DNA of 12,045 nucleotides from Candidatus Firestoneibacteriota bacterium. Its GTDB lineage: Bacteria > Oederibacteriota > JAAXVQ01. This document shows, one piece after another, positions 1-6,223 of this stretch (position 1 is its first letter; each line of letters starts with the position of its first letter). The stretch covers positions 1 to 12,045 of the forward strand of contig JAAXVQ010000026.1 of NCBI GenBank assembly GCA_013335425.1, given 5' to 3'. The position numbers and the translations under genes were made by a program. The notes under the pieces were generated by a model. That model did no database searches, had not been told where the DNA came from, and worked only from the letters and a program-made list of their open reading frames with translations.

Positions 1-117
1 GGCAGCGCCCCATCACCGTCGAGCGGCACCGGCGGCACAAGTGGCGGCTACCGCCCACCCACGGGCTCAGGCGATTTCTGTTGTTTCCTGATGCTCTCGC
101 AGCAGGTCTATTATTAA
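1..117 (+). other. Possible 3' end of an unknown plus-strand gene at the window edge
   Basis: Plus-strand frame 1 is open from the first base to TAA at 115-117. It reads as a Gly/Ser/Thr/Pro-rich stretch followed by FCCFLMLSQQVYY. This resembles a linker plus a protein end more than the minus-strand reading of the same bases does. It stops about 18 bases before recognisable NuoD begins on the other strand. I do not recognise the product, and 38 codons open by chance in GC-rich DNA is quite possible. Confidence 0.2.
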
Positions 118-622
118 ATACCGTTTGGTCGACCATGCGCTGCCCGCAAAGCGACTCGAACAAATCCAGGACCATTTCCCGTTCACGAAAGGTATAGGTC
201 AGAGGCGTGAAGGCGCCCAGGTCCATGCCCATGGCTCCCAGCCAAATCAAGTGACTGGTAATGCGCATCAGCTCGCTGACGATCACGCGCAGGTACTCGG
301 CGCGGCGCGGAACCTCGACCCCGCCGAGCTGTTCGGCGGCCAGGCAGTAGGACCATTCGTTGAAAAAAGCGGCCAGGTAATCAATGCGGTCGGTCAAAAA
401 AACATACTGCGGGTAGCTGAGTCCCTCCCCCATTTTTTCCATGCCGCGGTGCACATAGCCGAAATCCGGCTGCGCCGCAACCACGCGCTCGCCGTCCAGC
501 CGCAAAATCAGGCGCAATGCCCCGTGCGTGCTGGGGTGCTGCGGCCCCATGTTCAAGGTGACTTCTTCGGTGGTCAGCGGCGCCGTGGGCAGGGCGCCGG
601 TGGAGGAAATTTCAATGGTCAT
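1..622 (-). CDS. nuoD: NADH-quinone oxidoreductase subunit D (NuoD), N-terminal part; sequence diverges near its window-side end
   Basis: 49-kDa subunit of the complex I peripheral arm, which helps form the quinone site next to cluster N2. The ATG at 622-620 lies 6 bases after the nuoC stop. Family landmarks are clear: residues 23-34 read TLNMGPQHPSTH, followed by a GYVHRGMEK stretch, DRIDYL, and FREREMVLDLFE leading into CGQRM at residue 163. Known NuoD proteins (about 400 residues) then continue with an NYIRIGG-type segment. Here the frame stays open to position 2, but from about position 133 downward it reads as a Pro/Arg/Asn/Cys-rich sequence unlike NuoD. Either the gene is truncated by a rearrangement or the contig is chimeric there. 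Identity of residues 1-163 is firm; whether the gene is functional is doubtful. Confidence 0.9.
   Translation of the reverse strand, partial: MTIEISSTGALPTAPLTTEEVTLNMGPQHPSTHGALRLILRLDGERVVAAQPDFGYVHRGMEKMGEGLSYPQYVFLTDRIDYLAAFFNEWSYCLAAEQLGGVEVPRRAEYLRVIVSELMRITSHLIWLGAMGMDLGAFTPLTYTFREREMVLDLFESLCGQRMVDQTVFNNRPAARASGNNRNRLSPWVGGSRHLCRRCRSTVMGRC
125..134. repeat. Perfect 10-bp palindrome at the NuoD divergence point
   Basis: TGGTCGACCA is its own reverse complement. It lies exactly where the NuoD reading frame stops resembling the family (residue 163 is encoded at 136-134). It could mark a rearrangement junction or be coincidence. Confidence 0.4.
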
Positions 623-628
623 AGCGCC

Positions 629-1096
629 TTAGGCTCCCGGTCGTTTCAGCAGTTTGTCGTCCGTATAATCCTTGCGCAACGGATACCCGGTCCAGTCTTC
701 AGGCAGCAAGATCCTGCGCAAATCCGGGTGACCGTGGAAACGGATGCCGAACATATCGAAAATTTCGCGTTCGTACCAATCGGCGATGCCGAATTGCGCC
801 ACCAAGCTGGGTGCTGCGGGCGCGGCTTTGGGCACCGGCGCTTTGAGGGTCACGCGGGCGCGCACGTCCGTACCGGAAACCAAGTGCAGCACCAGGATAA
901 ACACCTCACCCGCATCCAGGGCGGTGTAGTCTTCACACACATCCAAAGGCAGGGGTTTCAGGGCTTTGAAGGCCGCCAGGGCCGCAGGTAATTCCGTTGC
1001 CGCGCCCAAGGTGACGACCGGGCCAAAACCGCCGGCTGCCCCCACGGAGGCCTGGGGAAAGGCCGCGCGCAATTGTTCCAAGGTCACGGCGCTCAT
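629..1096 (-). CDS. nuoC: NADH-quinone oxidoreductase subunit C (NuoC, 30 kDa)
   Basis: Peripheral-arm subunit of complex I that packs against NuoD and NuoB. The protein is 155 residues. Its C-terminal third carries the 30-kDa signature: [19 protein letters not shown], then RRILLPEDW and YPLRKDY. The start is the ATG at 1096-1094, which overlaps the nuoB stop in an ATGA junction. The same frame is open further upstream, to 1447, but that part lies wholly within nuoB and reads as a shadow. nuoC and nuoD are separate genes here, unlike the fused nuoCD of E. coli. The order nuoA-B-C-D with overlaps or tiny gaps implies one operon and translational coupling. No missing motif is seen. Confidence 0.96.
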   Translation of the reverse strand: MSAVTLEQLRAAFPQASVGAAGGFGPVVTLGAATELPAALAAFKALKPLPLDVCEDYTALDAGEVFILVLHLVSGTDVRARVTLKAPVPKAAPAAPSLVAQFGIADWYEREIFDMFGIRFHGHPDLRRILLPEDWTGYPLRKDYTDDKLLKRPGA

Positions 1097-1623
1097 GCGG
1101 CCGGTCCTTTCACCGGACGGCGCCCGGGCAGACGGTCCTCGGCGATTTTCTTTTCCAGTTCCAAAATGGCGTTGAGCAGACCTTCGGGTTTGGGCGGGCA
1201 ACCGGGCAGGTAGATGTCCACGGGGATCAATTGGTCCACGCCGCGCACCGTGCCGTAGGAGTCGTAATAGAACGGCCCCCCCGAGGTGGCGCAGGCGCCC
1301 ATAGCGATCACGTAACGAGGTTCGGCCATTTGTTCGTAGAGGCGCTGAATGCGCGGCGCCATTTTCCAGCAAACCGTGCCGGCCACCACCATCATGTCCG
1401 CCTGACGGGGCGTGGCACGCAGCACTTCGTTGCCCAGGCGCGCCCAATCGTAACGCGGGGCGCCGGTGGAGAACATTTCAAAGGCGCAACAGGAAAGTCC
1501 GAACGTCAGGGGCCAAAGCGAATTTTTACGCCCCCAGTTTAGAAAAAATTCGGCCGTAGTGAGCAACAGCCCCCCACCCGGAAATTTTTCAGTCAAACCC
1601 GCCATGGCTTCCACTACTGCCAT
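1093..1623 (-). CDS. nuoB: NADH-quinone oxidoreductase subunit B (NuoB), Fe-S cluster N2 subunit
   Basis: Carries the terminal [4Fe-4S] cluster N2 that passes electrons to quinone. The protein is 176 residues. The four N2 ligands are visible as the Cys45-Cys46 pair (GLSCCAFEM), Cys111 (MGACATSGG) and Cys142 ([11 protein letters not shown]). The ATG at 1623-1621 overlaps the end of nuoA by 10 bases, and its stop overlaps the nuoC start (ATGA), so translation is probably coupled. One oddity is Cys85 in GTVCWKMAP, where homologues I recall usually have Thr or Ser; this is an extra cysteine, not a lost ligand. The length is within the usual range. Confidence 0.97.
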   Translation of the reverse strand: MAVVEAMAGLTEKFPGGGLLLTTAEFFLNWGRKNSLWPLTFGLSCCAFEMFSTGAPRYDWARLGNEVLRATPRQADMMVVAGTVCWKMAPRIQRLYEQMAEPRYVIAMGACATSGGPFYYDSYGTVRGVDQLIPVDIYLPGCPPKPEGLLNAILELEKKIAEDRLPGRRPVKGPAA

Positions 1624-1976
1624 TTTAGAACTCCTTTTTTCCAGGCATAGGCCAAACCCAGCAAGAGGATCACCACAAAAACCAACATTTCCATAAAGGC
1701 AAACATCCCCAGGGACCTAAAAACCACGGCCCAGGGAAAAAGGAAAACCGCTTCCACGTCGAAGACCACGAACACGATGGCGAAGAGGTAAAACAAGGGG
1801 CGGAAACGGACCTGGTCCGTGCCCACCGTGGGTTCGCCGCATTCGTAGGGTTCCAGTTTTACGGGCGTGAAATTGGCCGGACGCCCCAGCCAGGAAATGA
1901 CCGCACCGGCCACCAGGCAGAAAAGGCCCACGCTCAAGGCCACGAACATATTGGCATATGCGCCCAAGGGTTCCAC
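1614..1976 (-). CDS. nuoA: NADH-quinone oxidoreductase subunit A (NuoA)
   Basis: Small membrane subunit of complex I at the junction of the peripheral and membrane arms. The protein is 120 residues with three hydrophobic segments, at about 8-30, 60-82 and 88-110. The conserved loop motif YECG and the [11 protein letters not shown] segment at the second helix are both present. The start is GTG at 1976-1974, preceded on the minus strand by GAGGAGAGCAC, a good Shine-Dalgarno site. It is the first gene of the nuo operon: a 32-base AT-rich gap with a promoter-like sequence separates it from the upstream polyprenyl synthase. The end overlaps nuoB by 10 bases. Confidence 0.96.
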   Translation of the reverse strand: MEPLGAYANMFVALSVGLFCLVAGAVISWLGRPANFTPVKLEPYECGEPTVGTDQVRFRPLFYLFAIVFVVFDVEAVFLFPWAVVFRSLGMFAFMEMLVFVVILLLGLAYAWKKGVLKWQ

Positions 1977-1993
1977 GTGCTCTCCTCGTCTAC

Positions 1994-2025
1994 ATTATAT
2001 ATATGTAATTAATGGTCCCGTTCAA
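1994..2025 (-). promoter_or_regulatory. Putative promoter of the nuo operon, overlapping an AT-rich near-palindrome
   Basis: On the minus strand a TTGAAC box (2025-2020) is followed by an alternating AT tract containing TATATA (from 2003 or 2001) and TATAAT (1999-1994). Spacing is 16 or 18 to the first two and 20 to the last. The tract is symmetrical: TACAT and ATGTA arms surround TATATAT (1991-2007). It lies directly upstream of the nuoA Shine-Dalgarno site and would give a very short leader. The -35 box lies inside the end of the upstream gene. The assignment rests on position and base composition only. Confidence 0.5.
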
Positions 2026-2977
2026 CGGCAAAAACAGCCAAATCCAAAAGTTCCTGCTTGGCCGCAGAGGCCGGAAGCGCTTTCAAGTTTTTGCCGGCTT
2101 TTTCGGCATAATTCAGTGCCAGATCGCGGCTTTGTTCCAGTGCCCCGCAACCTTCCAACGCCCGGAGCAAAACTTCCCGCCGGGGCAGGGGGTGTCGAAG
2201 TTCCTGCAACACAGCCTGCCGGACCTGTCGGTGGGAGGAACGCAACCCGTAAATCACCGGCAAGGTCACCCGCCCTTCCTGCAAATCCAACCCAACCGGC
2301 TTGCCCACGCGGGTCTTATCGCCGGTGAGATCCAACAAATCGTCCTGAATCTGAAACGCGATGCCGAAATTGCGGCCATACTCGGCCAAAGCGCGCGCCT
2401 GTCCCGGTGTGCCCTTGCCCACCACCGCGCCCCCTTCACAGCACGCTGAAAGCAGGCTGGCGGTTTTGTGGGAAATCATTTCCAAATATTCGGCCGGGTG
2501 GAGATCGGGTTTTTTATAAAACTTAATTTCCTGAATCTCCCCCAGGCATACTTGCGTCACGGATCGGGCCACGATCCGACTGATCCTCGTAGGCATGTCC
2601 GTCACCAGCAAGTTCATGGCCTGGGAAAACATCAAATCACCGACCAAAACCGCGGTCTCGTTGCCGAAACGCGCGTTGAGCGTCGGCCGATGACGCCGGT
2701 CGGCAGCGCCGTCGATCACATCGTCATGCGCCAGCGTCGCTTGGTGCAGCAGCTCCAGAGCCGAAGCCAGGCGATCCACTTGCCCGGATAATTTTCCCAC
2801 CGCCGCAGCGGCGAGCAGCACCAGCCGGGCGCGCAGGCGTTTACCCCGACCTTGGGAGGCGTGGCGCAAAAACCGCCCCACAAAAGCGTCTTCAGAGGTC
2901 AGCTGCCCTTGAATCTGCTTTTCAATGCGGGTCAGGGCGGCTGCCCAGGCTTTGTTCGTCGGAGAATTCCCCCGCAT
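2009..2977 (-). CDS. Polyprenyl diphosphate synthase (long-chain trans-prenyltransferase, IspB/HepT type)
   Basis: Adds isopentenyl units to an allylic diphosphate; long-chain products are side chains of menaquinone or ubiquinone. The protein is 322 residues, normal for the family. The first Asp-rich motif is at 85-89 (HDDVIDGA) and the second at 212-216 (FQIQDDLLD). GRGKRLR at 43-49 corresponds to the diphosphate-binding GGKRLRP, with the first Gly shifted and Pro replaced by Ala. The residues four and five positions before the first motif are Thr81 and Ala80. Small residues there are typical of long-chain enzymes rather than farnesyl or geranylgeranyl synthases. The ATG at 2977 has a GAGGGA site just upstream. 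It precedes nuoA by only 32 bases, which suits a quinone-supply role. Exact chain length cannot be told. Confidence 0.93.
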   Translation of the reverse strand: MRGNSPTNKAWAAALTRIEKQIQGQLTSEDAFVGRFLRHASQGRGKRLRARLVLLAAAAVGKLSGQVDRLASALELLHQATLAHDDVIDGAADRRHRPTLNARFGNETAVLVGDLMFSQAMNLLVTDMPTRISRIVARSVTQVCLGEIQEIKFYKKPDLHPAEYLEMISHKTASLLSACCEGGAVVGKGTPGQARALAEYGRNFGIAFQIQDDLLDLTGDKTRVGKPVGLDLQEGRVTLPVIYGLRSSHRQVRQAVLQELRHPLPRREVLLRALEGCGALEQSRDLALNYAEKAGKNLKALPASAAKQELLDLAVFAVERDH

Positions 2978-3044
2978 AATCCCTCGCTTGTGTGCCCAAT
3001 AAAAACCCCACCCGCTATAAGCCGCAGGGCAAAAAACATCCGGA

Positions 3045-3074
3045 ATGGTAGCAGATTTGACTTCCCGGTGTCAA
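3045..3074 (-). promoter_or_regulatory. Putative sigma-70-like promoter of the polyprenyl synthase gene with an inverted repeat
   Basis: On the minus strand a perfect TTGACA (3074-3069) is followed, after an 18-base spacer, by TACCAT (3050-3045), which matches 4 of 6 consensus bases. The -35 box overlaps an inverted repeat, TTGAC-N8-GTCAA, which could be an operator. It lies in the 137-base gap between the LOG gene and the polyprenyl synthase. The rest of that gap holds only a weak 5-bp hairpin followed by T residues. Confidence 0.5.
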
Positions 3075-3114
3075 TTGGAAAGCGTCCAGAAAAATCGCAC
3101 GAAAGCGGATGTTC

Positions 3115-3846
3115 CTAAAAGTTGCCTTTCCCGCGTTTGGGCTGAGTGGCTTTTTTGACTTCGCGCAGAATCTGGTCCGGCGCTTCCAAAATTTTGAAAT
3201 TGGCCAAATCCGCGGCCTCAATCATGCCGCGCGGGAGCATGAAGTTGCGCAGCCATTCCAGCAAGCCGCTCCAATACTCGCGTCCCACCAAAATGATGGG
3301 AAAACGCCGGATCTTGTTGGTCTGAATGAGTGTCAAGACTTCAAAACATTCGTCCATGGTCCCAAACCCGCCGGGCATGATGATGACTGCCGAGGCATAC
3401 TTGATGAACATGACTTTACGCACAAAAAAATAACGGAAACCCACCTGCAGATTGACATGGGGGTTGAGTTTCTGCTCCATGGGCAGTTCGATGTTCATGC
3501 CCACCGAACGTCCGCCGGCTTCGCTGGCGCCCTGATTGGCCGCCTCCATAATGCCCGGCCCGCCGCCGGTGATGACGGAAAATCCGGCCTTGGCCAGTTT
3601 AAACCCGATCTCGCGCGCCAGCTGGTAATACGGGTCGTCGGGCTGGGTGCGGGCCGAACCGAACACCGTCACCGCCGGTTCCACCTGGGAGAGAAACTCA
3701 AAACCGTCCACAAATTCGGACATGATGCGGAAAACCCGCCAGGAATCCTCGTCATATAAGTTTTTCCGGTGCCCCAAGGCGCGATTTTCCGCGCGGGGAT
3801 GGATTTTTTTCGCCATATTGACCAGCTTCCTGGGGATCATCCGCAT
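3115..3846 (-). CDS. LOG-family protein (TIGR00730-type Rossmann fold, putative nucleotide phosphoribohydrolase)
   Basis: Members of this family, often mislabelled lysine decarboxylases, include cytokinin-activating enzymes that cleave nucleoside 5'-monophosphates to base and ribose phosphate. The protein is 243 residues. A Rossmann start at 59-66 (VTVFGSAR) is followed by GGGPGIMEAAN at 94-104 and the signature PGGFGTMDE at 158-166, with the conserved Glu intact. About 55 residues precede the core, typical of the longer bacterial LOG type. Two starts compete. The ATG at 3846 has GGAGG four bases upstream and overlaps folD by 10 bases. The ATG at 3840 forms an ATGA junction with the folD stop, with a ten-base spacer. 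Either way it is coupled to folD. The natural substrate in this organism is unknown. Confidence 0.9.
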   Translation of the reverse strand: MRMIPRKLVNMAKKIHPRAENRALGHRKNLYDEDSWRVFRIMSEFVDGFEFLSQVEPAVTVFGSARTQPDDPYYQLAREIGFKLAKAGFSVITGGGPGIMEAANQGASEAGGRSVGMNIELPMEQKLNPHVNLQVGFRYFFVRKVMFIKYASAVIIMPGGFGTMDECFEVLTLIQTNKIRRFPIILVGREYWSGLLEWLRNFMLPRGMIEAADLANFKILEAPDQILREVKKATQPKRGKGNF

Positions 3847-4700
3847 GTTGCCTCCATTTTTTTACGCGCCGCCAAAACCGTGTTGGCCATCAATTCCGCG
3901 ATCGTCATGGGCCCCACACCGCCGGGTACCGGCGAAATGAAACCCGCCCGCTCGCGGGCTTTTGCAAATTCGACATCGCCGACTAAAGCGCCCGCGACCC
4001 GGTTGGTGCCGATGTCCACCACCACGGCGCCGGGCTTGATCCAATCACCCAGGACGCAATTGGGGCGGCCGGCCGCCACGGCCAACACGTCGGCCTGGCG
4101 GCATTCTGTGGCCAGGTCCACGGTGCGGGAGTGACAGATGGTTACGGTAGCGTGGGCTTGCAGCAACAGCATGGCCAGAGGCTTGCCGACCAGGTTGGAA
4201 CGCCCGATGACCACAGCTTTTTTGCCGGCCAAAGGCACCCCCGTGCTGCGGATCATTTCCATAACCCCCGCCGGCGTACAGGAAACAAAAAGTGGGTTGC
4301 CGGAAAACATCCGTCCCAGGTTGTAGGGGTGCAGCCCGTCCACGTCCTTGGCGGGATCCACCGCTTCCAGAATTTTTCCAAAAGCCAGGGGGGCCGGCAG
4401 CGGGGATTGGACCAAAATGCCGTCCACCTCGCTGCGGTGATTGAGTTCGGCAATGAGTTCGAGCAAATGGTTTTCCGTGGTGGACGCCGGCAGGTCGTGG
4501 GCAAAAGACCGGATGCCTACCTCGTCGCAAATCCGGCGCTTATTGCGCACATAGACCTGGGAGGCCGGGTCCTCGCCGACCAAAACCACGGCCAACCCCG
4601 GCGGACGTCCCCAGCGCTCCCGGATTTTAGCCGCGTCCGCGGCCACGCGCGCACGCACCCCCGCGGCCAGGGTTTTGCCATCGATGATGGTTGCCGGCAA
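3837..4700 (-). CDS. folD: FolD: methylenetetrahydrofolate dehydrogenase / methenyltetrahydrofolate cyclohydrolase
   Basis: Bifunctional cytosolic enzyme interconverting 5,10-methylene- and 10-formyl-tetrahydrofolate with NADP(H). I choose the TTG at 4700-4698 as start. It follows AGGGAG by ten bases and yields 287 residues beginning MPATIIDGK, as FolD proteins normally do. It also places Tyr50, Lys54 (catalytic), Gln98 and Asp121 at the same numbers as in E. coli FolD. An in-frame ATG at 4751 would add 17 residues, but it has no Shine-Dalgarno site and directly follows a terminator T-run. Other motifs present are KDVDGLHPYNLGR, the nucleotide-binding IGRSNLVGKP, and PVPGGVGPMT near the C terminus. 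Residue 99 is Ser where VQLPLP is usual. The stop overlaps or touches the LOG gene start. Confidence 0.95.
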   Translation of the reverse strand: MPATIIDGKTLAAGVRARVAADAAKIRERWGRPPGLAVVLVGEDPASQVYVRNKRRICDEVGIRSFAHDLPASTTENHLLELIAELNHRSEVDGILVQSPLPAPLAFGKILEAVDPAKDVDGLHPYNLGRMFSGNPLFVSCTPAGVMEMIRSTGVPLAGKKAVVIGRSNLVGKPLAMLLLQAHATVTICHSRTVDLATECRQADVLAVAAGRPNCVLGDWIKPGAVVVDIGTNRVAGALVGDVEFAKARERAGFISPVPGGVGPMTIAELMANTVLAARKKMEATCG

Positions 4701-4753
4701 GTGCTTATGCTCCCTAGGTTTATTTAAGGATTTTGGCCCGGACATAGGCATGT

Positions 4754-4796
4754 AAAAATCAAGGCGGTCTTCCGGCGATAACTTAGCCGAACGCCT
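4754..4796 (-). terminator. Intrinsic terminator between the first PilZ gene and folD
   Basis: On the minus strand AGGCG (4796-4792) pairs with CGCCT (4766-4762). An inner CGGC/GCCG pairing gives a two-part hairpin, followed shortly by TTTTT (4758-4754). The PilZ stop codon sits at the base of the left arm. It separates the PilZ gene from folD and argues against the folD ATG at 4751. Confidence 0.65.
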
Positions 4797-5139
4797 AAAA
4801 TTCCAGGTCCGGCCCCAAACCCATCAGGTATTCCATGATGGCTTCCCGCTGCTCGGATTCCAAATTCATGAATTCCACTCCGGCCGTGGACCAGGCTTTT
4901 TTAACTTCGGTCCAACAAACGCGCGCTTCCAGGTTGAGCGCTTTCTGCACGCGCGGCAACGTGAAGCTCATTTGCAGCAGATCATTTTTATGTAAAGGAA
5001 CATTGGTCTCCAACAGCACGCCTTCGGGTGTGATGTTTTTAACTACGCCCTGCAGTTCCGGAACCGGACGGTTGTCCAGGTTGAGGGTCTCCACCACAAA
5101 AAAAACCGGCACGCGGGGTATGCGACGGCGATCATCCAT
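4795..5139 (-). CDS. Stand-alone PilZ-domain protein (putative c-di-GMP receptor)
   Basis: A single PilZ domain of 114 residues with no signal peptide or membrane segment, so probably cytoplasmic. The two c-di-GMP contact motifs are present: Arg5-x3-Arg9 (within RRRIPR) and Asn35-x-Thr37-x-x-Gly40 (NITPEG), where Thr replaces the usual Ser. A late AGVEF segment fits the final strand of the fold. The ATG at 5139 has AGGAG nine bases upstream. A hairpin precedes it and a terminator follows it, so it may be its own small unit or a read-through member of the upstream one. A second PilZ protein of almost the same length and identical motif positions is encoded about 670 bases upstream. The target process is not shown by the sequence. 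Confidence 0.85.
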   Translation of the reverse strand: MDDRRRIPRVPVFFVVETLNLDNRPVPELQGVVKNITPEGVLLETNVPLHKNDLLQMSFTLPRVQKALNLEARVCWTEVKKAWSTAGVEFMNLESEQREAIMEYLMGLGPDLEF

Positions 5140-5156
5140 GTCCCAAGACTCCTAAC

Positions 5157-5184
5157 GAAAATGCCCGCGCCTGAAGCGGCGGGC
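5157..5184 (-). terminator. Probable intrinsic terminator after the Ada-like secreted protein gene
   Basis: On the minus strand GCCCGC (5184-5179) pairs with GCGGGC (5168-5163). Two more GC pairs form past a bulged C, and the hairpin is followed by ATTTTC. It lies in the 84-base gap between the gene ending at 5224 and the PilZ start at 5139. The T-run is short, so termination may be partial. Confidence 0.45.
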
Positions 5185-5223
5185 GCGAACGCATTTATTA
5201 AATCCGGCTTCCTCGCGGCAACC

Positions 5224-5766
5224 CTACTGCTTACCTTGCCCGCCCACACCGCCGGTCGCCTTGGACGGAGCCGGCAGTTCACTGTTTTCCCGGTTTCCCG
5301 CGACCGTAACCGCCCGCACAAACGCCACCGGCGGATTGCAAACCGCGCAGGGCGAACTGCCTCCGGCGGCGGCTTTTTCAATATCCGCCACCTTAAGCAG
5401 TTGGCGGGCATCAACATTTTTCAACAACGGGCACCAAACCTGATGATAACTGCGGGTGCTTTTGTCCACGACGTACCCGTCTGAGCGACTGACCGCCTTG
5501 GAAAGTTTTCGTTGCGCAATGGCCGGGGCGGCTTCCTTGCGCACCAAAGCGCTGCACAACGGGCAGGGATAAAAGGCTTTGGCCCGGGCTTCGGCTTCCG
5601 AATCGAAAATTTTCAAATTTTTCTTTTTAATAAGCGGCGCCTCGGGACACTCGGTGGCATGATAGCGCTTGGTGGTGACATCGCCGTAAAATCCAGCCGT
5701 TGCCGGCGCCGGACGCCACCCGCTCAGCGCCATCAACAGCAATCCCCACACAAACCATCGATTCAC
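5224..5766 (-). CDS. Secreted protein with two tandem Ada-type (HxxxC...CxxC) metal-binding-like modules; function unknown
   Basis: A 180-residue protein with a signal peptide: Asn-Arg start, hydrophobic stretch 5-16, likely cleavage after Ala24 in PATAGF. Two modules follow. Module 1 (about 26-72) has TTKRYH at 31-36, His36, Cys40, Cys68 and Cys71. Module 2 (about 98-144) has STRSYH at 103-108, His108, Cys112, Cys140 and Cys143. Spacing is identical in both (H-x3-C-x27-C-x2-C), pointing to an internal duplication. This pattern resembles the Ada N-terminal metal-binding fold and its stand-alone relatives with the SKxYHxxxC...PCxxC layout. Export makes DNA repair unlikely. The last 35 residues are Gly/Ala/Pro-rich. 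The ATG at 5766 has GAGGA upstream. It lies between two PilZ genes. Metal binding is inferred; no function is proposed. Confidence 0.8.
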   Translation of the reverse strand: MNRWFVWGLLLMALSGWRPAPATAGFYGDVTTKRYHATECPEAPLIKKKNLKIFDSEAEARAKAFYPCPLCSALVRKEAAPAIAQRKLSKAVSRSDGYVVDKSTRSYHQVWCPLLKNVDARQLLKVADIEKAAAGGSSPCAVCNPPVAFVRAVTVAGNRENSELPAPSKATGGVGGQGKQ

Positions 5767-5808
5767 GGTGTCCTCGCTTGGCCCGAAACCGCCACCCGCT
5801 CCGGGCGT

Positions 5809-6156
5809 TTAGTAGCTCATGGTGTGTGAAATAAACTCGTGCAACCGCTCCCGGTCCTCTATCCCCACGCGGCTGAAAACCAACCCGTGCATAAAATAAT
5901 CCTGCCCGTCTTCACGAACCGGACGCGACCAAAGCACTTCGGCCCGGATATGGGCCGGTTCGCTGATTTTCGGCAGCTTGACATCAAATTCCAAAAGCGT
6001 GGCCGCAGGTATGGAAAACGGGCACATAAGCGAAGCCCCTTCCTCGCTCAAATTGCTCAGATAAGCACCCAACGGTGTGTCCGCCTTTTGGGTGAAAAAT
6101 TTGATCGGAATATCGACTTCCACCCGCGCATACTTGCGGAAGTTCAAAACGCCCAT
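5809..6156 (-). CDS. Stand-alone PilZ-domain protein (putative c-di-GMP receptor), second copy
   Basis: A single PilZ domain of 115 residues without export or membrane signals. Arg7-x3-Arg11 (RKYAR) and Asn35-x-Ser37-x-x-Gly40 (NLSEEG) are the two c-di-GMP binding motifs, both closer to consensus than in the other PilZ protein of this window. The ATG at 6156 has a strong AGGGAGGG site. A promoter-like pair lies in the 67-base gap upstream, so expression may be partly independent of the fabH group. The gene for the tandem Ada-like secreted protein follows after 42 bases. What it controls (motility, polysaccharide, adhesion) cannot be read from the sequence. Confidence 0.87.
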   Translation of the reverse strand: MGVLNFRKYARVEVDIPIKFFTQKADTPLGAYLSNLSEEGASLMCPFSIPAATLLEFDVKLPKISEPAHIRAEVLWSRPVREDGQDYFMHGLVFSRVGIEDRERLHEFISHTMSY

Positions 6157-6192
6157 ACGCCCTCCCTATCCCTTCTGGAGTCCTACTCTACT

Positions 6193-6220
6193 ATTTTACC
6201 ATGCCGGGCTTTGAAAGCAA
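6193..6220 (-). promoter_or_regulatory. Possible promoter upstream of the second PilZ gene
   Basis: On the minus strand TTGCTT (6220-6215), a 16-base spacer, then TAAAAT (6198-6193). The -10 box matches 5 of 6 consensus bases; the -35 box is weak. It starts just after the stop codon of the PfpI-like gene, 37 bases before the PilZ start. Confidence 0.35.
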
Positions 6221-6223
6221 GGC

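Noticed and set aside
125..991. Long plus-strand open frame (288 codons)
   Set aside because: It lies antisense to nuoD and nuoC, has no recognisable domains and is His/Gln/Arg-rich, as expected of the opposite strand of GC-rich genes.
3001..3028. Weak hairpin plus T-run upstream of the polyprenyl synthase
   Set aside because: Only 5 pairs including a wobble, with four extra bases before the T-run; attenuation is possible but not supportable.
3109..3759. Plus-strand open frame of 216 codons
   Set aside because: Antisense shadow of the LOG-family gene, which has intact family motifs.
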